DNA of 64,000 nt from Schlesneria sp. (lineage in GTDB: Bacteria; Planctomycetota; Planctomycetia; Planctomycetales; Planctomycetaceae): NCBI GenBank assembly GCA_028291515.1, contig JAQGHU010000107.1, forward strand, positions 1 through 64,000, given 5' to 3'. Under the pieces are notes generated by a model. It ran no database searches. It was not told the DNA's origin and saw only the letters and a program-made list of their open reading frames with translations. The position numbers and the translations under genes are program-made. This document shows positions 27,660 to 34,560 of this stretch, in pieces (position 1 is the first letter of the stretch; each line of letters opens with the position of its first letter).

Positions 27660-28510
27660 CAACTGCGTCGATTGCCGTTCAGACGATATGAGACTTCCTT
27701 TCTACAGCGTCGCGATTGCATGGCTTTTACATTGAGGACGATTTGGGCGTGCCCCTGCCGCTTCGTGGGTCTTGCGAGAGATTCTTCGCAGGAAATACCC
27801 ATTGCCACGCCCACGAGATCCCCGCATTCTGCGATTTACGTGCATAAGCGTCTGGCAACTCGACACCGGGAATATTTGCCTTCCGATCCTCGATGTGAAG
27901 TTGTCTCAAGCGTTCGATATGGCTGTTCAGTACGTGGCGAAGCGATTCTGGCAGGATCGTGACACGGTCCTTGTCGCCTTTTCCACTTCGTATGATGATC
28001 GAACCCCGCACAAAATCGACATCTTTGACACGCAGACGGATGCATTCCATCAACCGCATCCCGGTGCCGTAGAGCAGACGAGCCATTAGTCCGTATGTGC
28101 CGTCTAAATGCGCTAACATTCGCTGCACTTCATCCGTCGTCAACACTGTCGGCAGCCGCCTCGATTCCTTGGCCTTGTGATAGGCTCCAAACTGTCCGAG
28201 ATCCTGCTTTACGACCGCCCGGTACATGAAAACAATCGCGTTGAGTGCTTGGTTTTGCGTCGACGCGGCGACTCCACGATTTCGAGCCAGGTGCGTGAGA
28301 AACGCTTCAATCTCCTGCTCGCCCATTTCCTTGGGGTGTCGCTTATTGTGAAACAGAATGAACCGCTTCGCCCAGGAGACATAGGCTTGCTCCGTGCGAT
28401 AGGACAAGCGCTTGAGCCGACAGTTGATCGAGGAACTTGGGAGCCTGGGGATTTCCGGTCGAGTGACTCGTTTTTGGCGTTTCCGCTTTTCGAGGGTCAA
28501 ACTGCGGCAT
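27660..28510 (-). pseudogene. intI: integron integrase intI, disrupted at both ends
   Basis: The central part is unmistakably IntI: LSYRTEQAYVSWAKRFILFH, VAASTQNQALNAIVFMYRAV, the first catalytic Arg in LLYGTGMRLMECIRLRVKDV, the Lys in RSGKGDKDRV, and the IntI-specific extra helix from LHIEDRKANIPGVELPDAYA to GISWAWQWVFPAKNLSQDPR. The proper N-terminus MPQFDPRKAETP to APKFLDQL lies in another frame from ATG 28510, so a frameshift falls near 28416. After DPRSG the frame ends at 27727, with only faint IntI-like residues in another frame (VLNVKAMQ). The HxFRH, GH and Tyr boxes are absent. The left direct repeat begins where the gene fades. An ORF extension to 28896 is spurious because it runs through attI and cassette 1. 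Confidence 0.88.
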
Positions 28511-28591
28511 ATGATGGGCTCCAGTGCGGCATATGACGGGAATTCAGTTGCCGATTCGGCGTAACATATTACGCAGTATGATCCATAAAAG

Positions 28592-28665
28592 TTGACAAAT
28601 ACATCATATACCGTAAAAGTTCGGTAATGTTTTACCGCACTTCGGCGGTCTAATACCTGTTCGGC
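28592..28665 (+). promoter_or_regulatory. attI-like site and possible cassette promoter region
   Basis: GTTCGGC at 28659-28665 is the same core box found at the right end of the attC sites and marks the boundary of the first cassette. TTGACA at 28592 is a good -35 box but no strong -10 follows at standard spacing. The region also holds a perfect 6-bp inverted repeat (CGGTAA / TTACCG, 28622-28637) that could be an operator. I see no LexA box, unlike several proteobacterial integrons. Confidence 0.6.
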
Positions 28666-28685
28666 CACAAACATTTCTGGCAGCC

Positions 28686-29057
28686 ATGCTTTATCCCTTT
28701 GCCTCCTTACTCCCTGATCGTGCGATTGTGTTGGTAGACTGGTACACGCATGGTGAGTTTGGCCGCGGCGTCCTGTGGGCTGCATTCGAAGATTCGGCTG
28801 GCTCTCGGGCGCAAGTTTGCATCGACAATTGCGTTGATAGTTCAACTCGCGGCCGAGTCTTTGACGGGGCTCGTCATCCGCGCCACACTGACGCAACGCC
28901 TATTGAACTCGGCGACGAAATCGAAGGTCATGTCGTAGCGGCACTGTCGAGCTGGTGCGACGATCCAGCGAACTGGCACTCTCACGGTGGGCCATACTGG
29001 GATGACTTCAAAGAGATATTCATCAAGACCGTGCTGTGTATCGGCAGCCACTCATGA
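28686..29057 (+). CDS. cassette 1 hypothetical protein
   Basis: Predicted 123 aa in the first cassette position, about 20 bases after the attI core. It is soluble, Cys- and Trp-containing and His/Asp-rich (WCDDPANWHSHGGPYWDDFK), with no leader or membrane segment, and opens MLYPFASLLPDRAIVLVDWY. No convincing Shine-Dalgarno sequence is seen. I do not recognise a family. Position suggests expression from any promoter in the attI region. Confidence 0.6.
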   Translation: MLYPFASLLPDRAIVLVDWYTHGEFGRGVLWAAFEDSAGSRAQVCIDNCVDSSTRGRVFDGARHPRHTDATPIELGDEIEGHVVAALSSWCDDPANWHSHGGPYWDDFKEIFIKTVLCIGSHS

Positions 29058-29062
29058 TCCTC

Positions 29063-29170
29063 GCCGAACCAGTCGGTCAACTTGACCCGCAGTCGCTGGC
29101 GGTTCAAAGTATTGGCGTGTTGATTGGAAGCCCGTCGCTTATCGCTGGCAAGTTACCTTGAACGTTCGGC
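29063..29170 (+). other. attC site 1
   Basis: 108 bp. GCCGAAC, a five-base spacer, then GGTCAACTTG at the left; CAAGTTACC, TTGAAC, GTTCGGC at the right. The L boxes pair as GGT(C)AACTTG / CAAGTTACC with one extrahelical C, the orientation feature of attC hairpins. It begins six bases after the cassette 1 stop. Confidence 0.9.
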
Positions 29171-29189
29171 TTCATAGGGTGAGAATGCG

Positions 29190-29723
29190 ATGGGGCGAGT
29201 CAGCGAGCTTGTCTCCGAGTACACCGCACTGATCCACCCGTGCCGGAGTACCGATTACGCCGCATATGCGCGCGAGACATCTGAAACATTCCAAAGTTTT
29301 CGCGCTGCGATCGGCGGCCTGGAAGATATCGAGGACGAGATCGTGCAAGGGCTCAGCGGTCTCCGTTTCAATCGCGAATGGCGCGACGTGATGTTGTGGC
29401 TTATCGCTGCCGACGAATGCGCCACTTCTTCCCTTGTCCGCCCGCTTTGCGACCTACTGGATATCCGGGACGAGTATGTTCAACACGAATGGATCGCAGA
29501 GACGCTCGGCGAAATTGGAAGTCCCGATGCGATTGATTCGCTTTCGAAGGCTTGCGAATTTGATCTTCCGAATGACGTATTCCGTTCGTTATCGAAGAAG
29601 TGCTTGGACTCGCTCATGGAAATCGGAACACCTGATGCCATTGCGGAGATCAGGTCACATCTTTCATCTCCGTGGATTGCAGTAAGTGAATACGCGAAAG
29701 AGTTGCTCGACGAGGCCACGTAA
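29190..29723 (+). CDS. cassette 2 HEAT-repeat-like protein
   Basis: Predicted 177 aa. All-helical, with at least two HEAT-like repeats in the C-terminal half: WIAETLGEIGSPDAIDSLSK and CLDSLMEIGTPDAIAEIRSH, each with the GSPDAI/GTPDAI turn. The N-terminal half (TALIHPCRSTDYAAYARETS) is also helical. It is probably a protein-interaction scaffold of the immunity or PBS-lyase/HEAT type; no enzymatic residues are seen. GGGTGAGA upstream serves as the ribosome-binding site. Confidence 0.8.
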   Translation: MGRVSELVSEYTALIHPCRSTDYAAYARETSETFQSFRAAIGGLEDIEDEIVQGLSGLRFNREWRDVMLWLIAADECATSSLVRPLCDLLDIRDEYVQHEWIAETLGEIGSPDAIDSLSKACEFDLPNDVFRSLSKKCLDSLMEIGTPDAIAEIRSHLSSPWIAVSEYAKELLDEAT

Positions 29724-29725
29724 TC

Positions 29726-29833
29726 GCCGAACGAGGCGGTCAACTTGACCCGCGATCGCTGGTGGCTCAAAGTATCGGCGTGTTGATCGGAAGCCCGGCG
29801 TTCATCGCGTGCAAGTGACCTTGAACGTTCGGC
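29726..29833 (+). other. attC site 2
   Basis: 108 bp, same type as attC 1 (GCCGAAC ... GGTCAACTTG ... CAAGTGACC ... GTTCGGC). The right L box has one substitution, CAAGTGACC for CAAGTTACC. It starts three bases after the cassette 2 stop. Confidence 0.9.
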
Positions 29834-29845
29834 TGGCATATTTCC

Positions 29846-30163
29846 ATGGGCGTCCATTTTCATGTGCAACGCCGCGGAGCTCCCAGCGGTGAACTCTATA
29901 ATGTCTCCGGTCGGTCTGGTTGGGAGACGCATTGGCTAGTCGGTGCTCGCGAGTTGGGGCTTGTCATCGTGCCTCACCTGGGAGATGGTGGCACATACGT
30001 TTCTTTTCCGCCCGAAGATATTCCCCAGTTGATCGCCGAACTTGAATTGCTTCGAGCATGGTTCGAGGGCCGGGAATATGATCTGTACTTGCAATTCATC
30101 GACCGCATCATCCGGGTTTTCGACGAAACGGATCCCGCGGAGTTTGAATATGGCTTCGGCTAA
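29846..30163 (+). CDS. cassette 3 hypothetical protein
   Basis: Predicted 105 aa. It opens MGVHFHVQRRGAPSGELYNV, followed by a short beta-rich segment and a helical C-terminus (EDIPQLIAELELLRAWFEGR). Acidic and soluble, with no leader. I do not recognise the family. It starts about 13 bases after attC 2, as normal for a cassette gene. Confidence 0.7.
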   Translation: MGVHFHVQRRGAPSGELYNVSGRSGWETHWLVGARELGLVIVPHLGDGGTYVSFPPEDIPQLIAELELLRAWFEGREYDLYLQFIDRIIRVFDETDPAEFEYGFG

Positions 30164-30234
30164 GGGAGTCGTGCTTGGTGTGGTCAGCGACTAATGTGTA
30201 TATCGATGATTAATTGGAAATCGCGGTCAACAAC

Positions 30235-30342
30235 GCCGAACCACTCGGTCAACTTGACCCGCGGTAGCTGGCGGTTCAGAGTGTTAGCGTGTTGTTTGGA
30301 AGCCCGTTGTTCATCGCGGGCAAGTTACCTTCAACGTTCGGC
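30235..30342 (+). other. attC site 3
   Basis: 108 bp, same type (GCCGAAC, GGTCAACTTG, CAAGTTACC, GTTCGGC). It lies 72 bases after the cassette 3 stop. Confidence 0.9.
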
Positions 30343-30403
30343 CGGGAGAATTCGGAGGCTGGGATTTCCCTGTCCCCTTTTTCGTCCCGCGATCTGTTTG
30401 ATT

Positions 30404-31999
30404 TCACCGCCATTTGGGGCGAGACCACATTCCCGGGCCGAGTTTCAATGGCTTGACCTCGTATGATTTCATGTCGATCAGGCACGGCTGTGGCCCAGCG
30501 GTCTTGGAAAACTTGATCATGATCAGCCGTCCGTCGGGCGATGCGGATGCAAAGCCGAAGCCTTTGAAGCCGTTGCCGAACACCTGGATGTCTTTTCCGT
30601 CCAGATCACAGGTCTTGAACTGGCGCGCCTCGTCGTCGTCATCCTCAAACAGGATCCGCTGCTGTTGAGGCAACACTTCGGGAAATCGACCGCGACAAAG
30701 TTTTGTGACTTTGCCGTCCAACGTGACCTTGCAGATGAATGCAACTTCCGAATTGTCCGGCCCCGGTTCGCGGACCATGCAGATCAACGAATCTCCCCGC
30801 GGATGCCAGTTCAACATCGCGAGATCCATCGGAGAACCCACGGGCTTGGATTCTCTCGACTTCAAGTCGATGACGTGGATCTGCGACTTCAACCCCTCGC
30901 CAGCCCCAACCTGAACAGCAGCTAGGACGTCACCGGAAGGGGAGACCACAGAATTGAACCAGTTGCCGCGGTCCAAGACGCCGTCGCCGACGCGCTGGCA
31001 TTCTGCCGAGGCAAGTTCGATCGAAAACAGGCCGAGGTTGGCGGAAGCCGGGTCGAGACCTGAGATGTAGATCCGCGAGCGGTCTGGCGAGAAGCACCCG
31101 CTAAGTGCCGCGCCGAATGGAATCGGCGCTCTTCGGATTTCTTGTGTGCGCAGATTCACCAGCATCACATCCGAGTCGCCGGTGGGTTGACCGGGTCGCC
31201 ACATCGGGTTATGAGAAATCTGAATCAGATCTTTCAAATCGTCGGGCGAAAACGGTTTGGTGTGATCCTCCCATTTTCCGACCGGTTCAAGAGCCGGTGG
31301 TTTGACGTCACCCAGCCAGACCAGCGGACTGAACGTCGTCTTTCGTGGCGGGATCCCGGTTTCCAGAATCTGTCCGCTCGCTCGATCCACAATCACGGTG
31401 CGGCCTTTGGTCACCGCGTCGTTAAGGTTGTCCAGTATCTCCTGAGCTTTCGGGACGTCCTTTCCAGTGTTCACCAATGTCGCCCGCAGTTCGTTCATCT
31501 TAGCGATGGCCATGCGAGCGTTTTGTTCCTGCGCGGGATCGAGCGGCAACCGCCCCACCAGGTGATTGTCCTGAATTCGTTCCACACGCATGCGATTCTC
31601 GGTCACGTTATCGTCAATCAATTGCAACTGACCGAATCCCATGAACAAGATGCCATTGGGAAGCGGCAGGCAGGCTTCGTACGGACGATACTTCCGTTTC
31701 GAAAATCCGTCATCGACATACCATGCATCGGCATGGCGCAGGATTGTCGCAATCCTGCTGCTGCGTCCACCCGTGATCACCTTCAATTCAAACAGCGACG
31801 CTTCCGAGTTCTGTAGAACAACCACTTCGATGACTGGACCATTTCCGGCGTCGTACTTCATTCCCCACTGAGCGGCTTCCCGCTGCATCCGCACGCGCGT
31901 CACTGTCGACGCTTCGAGGGCTTGGATGATGTCAGAATCGGCGGGCTTTGGATCCGCTCCGAAAACCAGCAAGGCAATGCATAGCAGCACATTCATCAT
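30404..31999 (-). CDS. cassette 4: secreted WD40/TolB-like beta-propeller protein, reversed in its cassette
   Basis: Predicted 531 aa from ATG 31999, with GGAG five bases upstream; a TTG at 32008 only extends the ORF. A short signal peptide (MMNVLLCIALLVFGADP) precedes an N-terminal domain (to about 250) with low recognisability. The C-terminal half is a beta-propeller with TolB/PD40-like blades: PDRSRIYISGLDPAS, WFNSVVSPSGDVLAAVQVGA, LNWHPRGDSLICMVRE, FASASPDGRLIMIKF. It lies between attC 3 and attC 4 but on the opposite strand from all other cassette genes, and at 1.6 kb it is large for a cassette. It must carry its own promoter. Composition and export signal resemble planctomycete host genes. 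Confidence 0.85.
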   Translation of the reverse strand: MMNVLLCIALLVFGADPKPADSDIIQALEASTVTRVRMQREAAQWGMKYDAGNGPVIEVVVLQNSEASLFELKVITGGRSSRIATILRHADAWYVDDGFSKRKYRPYEACLPLPNGILFMGFGQLQLIDDNVTENRMRVERIQDNHLVGRLPLDPAQEQNARMAIAKMNELRATLVNTGKDVPKAQEILDNLNDAVTKGRTVIVDRASGQILETGIPPRKTTFSPLVWLGDVKPPALEPVGKWEDHTKPFSPDDLKDLIQISHNPMWRPGQPTGDSDVMLVNLRTQEIRRAPIPFGAALSGCFSPDRSRIYISGLDPASANLGLFSIELASAECQRVGDGVLDRGNWFNSVVSPSGDVLAAVQVGAGEGLKSQIHVIDLKSRESKPVGSPMDLAMLNWHPRGDSLICMVREPGPDNSEVAFICKVTLDGKVTKLCRGRFPEVLPQQQRILFEDDDDEARQFKTCDLDGKDIQVFGNGFKGFGFASASPDGRLIMIKFSKTAGPQPCLIDMKSYEVKPLKLGPGMWSRPKWR

Positions 32000-32115
32000 C
32001 GACTCCAATTCGGGCTGCGGACTCAGGCTGGCCTATCCGGGATGGGAACTCGCAAGATGACCAGGACTTGATCATCCCGATTTGCCGGCACCAATTCCAG
32101 TTGATGCCATTCAGG

Positions 32116-32223
32116 GCCGAACCATGCGGTCAACTTGACCCGCAGTCGCTGGCGGTTCACAGTGTTGGTGAGTTAATTGGATGTCCGTTGTTGATCGCGG
32201 GCAAGTTACCTGAAACGTTCGGC
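32116..32223 (+). other. attC site 4
   Basis: 108 bp, same type. It lies 117 bases beyond the start codon of the reversed cassette 4 gene, so that gene's promoter must overlap or precede this attC. Confidence 0.9.
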
Positions 32224-32291
32224 TGGGCGAGTCTTGAAGCGCTTGACGTTCGTTGAGACGATCTTCCCAGTTAGATCTGAGGTCATTCGCG

Positions 32292-32630
32292 ATGGGTGCT
32301 GATTCGTTTCATGCTTTTTATGCGATCAAGATCCCCATCGACCCGAACGATGAGGAGGCCTTAACGGCGTTCGAGGAGGAAACCAATCCTCTGTTTAAGA
32401 CTGCACAACGCGTCGGTCTTCACACGTATGTTGATCGCATGACCGACGGAGAGGATTACTTCTGCTACGTTGGGTATCCAATCGGGTCTCTTGGCCTTGA
32501 GTACGAGACGCATGTAGAGATGTCCGTCGACGAACTCGTTGAGCTTGCATCTGAAGTTCGGCAAAAGCTCGAACAAGGTGGGTTCGAGGGCGTGCCGACC
32601 ATTCACTTTCAGCTCATCGCCCAGTATTAG
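32292..32630 (+). CDS. cassette 5 hypothetical protein
   Basis: Predicted 112 aa from ATG 32292 (GAGG about nine bases upstream); the ORF is open to a TTG at 32253. Acidic and soluble: MGADSFHAFYAIKIPIDPND, then FCYVGYPIGSLGLEYETHVE and a helical SVDELVELASEVRQKLEQGG. The alternating strand-helix pattern suggests a small alpha/beta domain. No family is recognised. Confidence 0.72.
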   Translation: MGADSFHAFYAIKIPIDPNDEEALTAFEEETNPLFKTAQRVGLHTYVDRMTDGEDYFCYVGYPIGSLGLEYETHVEMSVDELVELASEVRQKLEQGGFEGVPTIHFQLIAQY

Positions 32631-32749
32631 GCATGTGACTAGCTCAATCGCTCATACCATGTCATTTTGAAATCAGATCCAACTCCGGCGGTCAAATTTG
32701 TCGCAAAGCTCTTAGCGAACGCGGGCATGAAGGAGTGACCGAAAATGAT

Positions 32750-32857
32750 GCCGAACGAAGTGGTCAACTTGACCCGCAGTCGCTGGTGGTTCAAAGTGTT
32801 GGCATGTTGATTGGAAGCCCGTTTTTCATCGCGGGCAAGTTACCTTGAACGTTCGCC
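32750..32857 (+). other. attC site 5
   Basis: 108 bp, same type at the left (GCCGAAC, GGTCAACTTG) but with right core GTTCGCC instead of GTTCGGC. The last six bases of an attC belong to the next cassette, and the next attC indeed begins with the matching GGCGAAC. Confidence 0.9.
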
Positions 32858-32878
32858 TCAAGAGAAATGGGCTCGTGC

Positions 32879-33415
32879 ATGCCAGAATACGCGGATGTCT
32901 ACGCGATAGGCGGAGAACGGGCAGAGCGAGCGATAACAGGATTCCTCGACTGCTTTCTTCCGTCACGCGCGGAATCCGCAGATGAGTATGAAATTCCGCA
33001 GTATTCCAATTCACCGACCATCGTCTACAGGAAGGCTTCAGATTTAATTCGTCACTGCTGTACAAATCAGGAAGAAGTTCATGCGATCTACTGGCGAAGC
33101 AATGAGCAGCCAGAGCACGCAATGGTTTTCTTCCTCGCTGATGGTGGCGTGATTCTGGGTATTTCAACACCTGCGGGGAATTCAGAACGTGTGGATGAAA
33201 TTGCAAGTGACTTAGAACGGTACATCGGCAGCGACAACATCTTCATTACTTATGAAGATACTCCACCTGAATCAACCCAGGAGTTCTACGCCCTCCTGAA
33301 TAGCCTTGACTCAGACCCGGATGAACTTGCGCGAGAAACTAGAGTACACAGACGAATCAGAGGCGAACAAAGCGGTCAACCGGAATCGCCGATCACGCCG
33401 GATTTCAAATCATAG
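32879..33415 (+). CDS. cassette 6 hypothetical protein
   Basis: Predicted 178 aa from ATG 32879, giving MPEYADVYAIGGERAERAIT; ATG 32867 is a possible earlier start. Soluble alpha/beta protein with FLPSRAESADEYEIPQYSNS, VHAIYWRSNEQPEHAMVFFL and a C-terminal EDTPPESTQEFYALLNSL. I recall similar small proteins in varied bacteria but no function. Its last codons run into attC 6 (stop at 33415), so the attC partly encodes the protein tail. Confidence 0.75.
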   Translation: MPEYADVYAIGGERAERAITGFLDCFLPSRAESADEYEIPQYSNSPTIVYRKASDLIRHCCTNQEEVHAIYWRSNEQPEHAMVFFLADGGVILGISTPAGNSERVDEIASDLERYIGSDNIFITYEDTPPESTQEFYALLNSLDSDPDELARETRVHRRIRGEQSGQPESPITPDFKS

Positions 33416-33452
33416 TTTCTTGGCGGTGGCCCGGTTACCGCCGTCGTTCGGC
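33362..33452 (+). other. attC site 6 (different sequence lineage)
   Basis: 91 bp: GGCGAAC, five-base spacer, GGTCAACCGG ... CCGGTTACC, six-base spacer, GTTCGGC. The L boxes pair with the extrahelical C in the same position as the other sites, but the sequence differs (ACCGG for ACTTG) and the central segment is unrelated. It overlaps the 3' end of the cassette 6 gene. Confidence 0.85.
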
Positions 33453-33562
33453 GGAAAAGCCCACTATTCAAAAATTGGTCTCTAAAGCCCGCGAATCAAG
33501 AGTTGTCATTTCGGAACGGTAGCAGCGTGTCGAAGTAGTTTCGACTGCAATTGTGGTGGCAT

Positions 33563-33886
33563 ATGGCTCAGTGGCGCGGACAGTATAGCGGCCTGACACA
33601 CTACTCGAAATTGGAAGTTGCGGAGGCCGCTCTCCGAACTTCGGTAGCAAGCTATCAAGCAGCGATCCCACCTGAGGCATCAGCATCAGCAGAGATCAAA
33701 GACATTCGACGCTTGGCTACTCGTGTACGCGATCTCCGCTTGAAGCTGCTTAGGGCAGAACGCAATAAGTGCGGTCCGATGCATCCGTCGAGAGAAAAAG
33801 CGATGGAGGAGGCGGAAGGGGCTGTGGCTCTGGCGGGGACAAACGGCATACTGATCGAGTTTGGAGTGGCCGAGGCATGTGATTAA
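33563..33886 (+). CDS. cassette 7 hypothetical helical protein
   Basis: Predicted 107 aa from ATG 33563 (the ORF is open to a TTG at 33551). Ala/Arg/Glu-rich and mainly helical: LEVAEAALRTSVASYQAAIP and RRLATRVRDLRLKLLRAERN, then PSREKAMEEAEGAVALAGTN. It could form a short coiled coil. No family is recognised. Confidence 0.6.
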   Translation: MAQWRGQYSGLTHYSKLEVAEAALRTSVASYQAAIPPEASASAEIKDIRRLATRVRDLRLKLLRAERNKCGPMHPSREKAMEEAEGAVALAGTNGILIEFGVAEACD

Positions 33887-33889
33887 ATC

Positions 33890-33998
33890 GCCGAACGAGT
33901 TGGTCAACTTGACCCGCCGTCGCCGGTGACTCAAAGTGTTGGCGTGTTAATCGCAATGCCCGTCGTCGATCGCGGGCAAGTTACCTTAAACGTTCGGC
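33890..33998 (+). other. attC site 7
   Basis: 109 bp, main type (GCCGAAC, GGTCAACTTG, CAAGTTACC, GTTCGGC). It starts four bases after the cassette 7 stop. Confidence 0.9.
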
Positions 33999-34010
33999 GA
34001 CTTCACCCAC

Positions 34011-34457
34011 ATGGAACTTTTGGGCTTACTATTCGCAGTCCCTGTCACGCTGTTGACAAGCACGGCGTTTTGCTTCCTCGCGCGGTGGGCGTTCACGCGG
34101 TGGACGTTTCTCAGGCTGATTTGCGGCGTGCTTGCTCTGCTCGTACTTCTCAGCGTTGCTATTGAGGTGTTCCTCTCGGTTCTGGTTGGCCCCTTGCAGC
34201 TTCACAATCGCTGGGGAGTCATTCATGCAGTTGTCCACCACGCCAATTTTTTCCTGGCACCGCCGGCAGTGGCTTGTGCTATTTACCTGCCGTGCATCCA
34301 CGGTGACCTCCGTCGCGGGGAGCAGCGCATCTTGGCTATCGGCGCGTGTTGGTTCACGTGCATGGCTGTTGTCCTCGGCCATATCGCCGTTGATGAGGAG
34401 GATGAGGAGATTTACGGTGTGGACGGTTCAGGTGTTCCGTCGAGACAGTCACAATGA
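34011..34457 (+). CDS. cassette 8 small membrane protein
   Basis: Predicted 148 aa, with four hydrophobic segments at about residues 2-24, 33-62, 75-92 and 103-122 (for example LICGVLALLVLLSVAIEVFL). His, Cys and Arg lie between helices, and the cytosolic tail is acidic (DEEDEEIYGVDGSG). An integral membrane protein of unknown function; no transporter motif is seen. It is the last gene of the array. Confidence 0.72.
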   Translation: MELLGLLFAVPVTLLTSTAFCFLARWAFTRWTFLRLICGVLALLVLLSVAIEVFLSVLVGPLQLHNRWGVIHAVVHHANFFLAPPAVACAIYLPCIHGDLRRGEQRILAIGACWFTCMAVVLGHIAVDEEDEEIYGVDGSGVPSRQSQ

Positions 34458-34467
34458 ATAGAGAGTC

Positions 34468-34560
34468 GCCTAACTATGCGCTGCAGCGACACCGGCGGAA
34501 GCGACGTGGTTGCAATCGTTGCGCCTGATCGCCGGGTCGCTGAGCGTGGGGCGTTGCGGC
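34468..34560 (+). other. attC site 8 (third sequence lineage, right core altered)
   Basis: About 93 bp: GCCTAAC, spacer TATGC, GCTGCAGCG at the left; CGCTGAGC, spacer, GTTGCGGC at the right. The L boxes pair with one extrahelical G, and an inner stem ACCGGCG / CGCCGGG extends them. The right core has an extra base relative to the GTTRRRY pattern, so it may be inactive. The left core GCCTAAC is the type common in other bacterial integrons. Confidence 0.65.

Larger units (their letters stand above)
27660..34560 (+). mobile_element. chromosomal integron: broken intI, attI-like site, eight cassettes
   Basis: The arrangement is that of an integron. An IntI-type tyrosine recombinase remnant reads leftward, an attI-like GTTCGGC half-site lies at 28659, and eight gene/attC units follow on the plus strand. 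Cassette boundaries, placed at the G/TT cut of each core box, are about 28660, 29165, 29828, 30337, 32218, 32852, 33447, 33993 and 34554. Seven cassette genes read in the usual direction; cassette 4 carries its gene backwards. Six attC sites share one sequence type; those of cassettes 6 and 8 differ, as expected for imported cassettes. The unit is bounded by tRNA-Gln-derived direct repeats. Confidence 0.9.

Noticed and set aside
28560-28680. LexA (SOS) box controlling the integrase
   Set aside because: No CTGT-N8-ACAG sequence is found in the leader.
28511-28896. N-terminal extension of the integrase ORF
   Set aside because: It crosses attI and cassette 1, and its sequence is unlike IntI; the genuine N-terminus is in another frame from 28510.
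29190-30163. toxin-antitoxin pair in cassettes 2-3
   Set aside because: The HEAT-like protein and the cassette 3 protein show no toxin or antitoxin motifs and are separated by an attC.
29063-33998. CRISPR array
   Set aside because: The repeats are about 108 bp, imperfect, spaced by whole genes and have attC structure; no cas genes are present.
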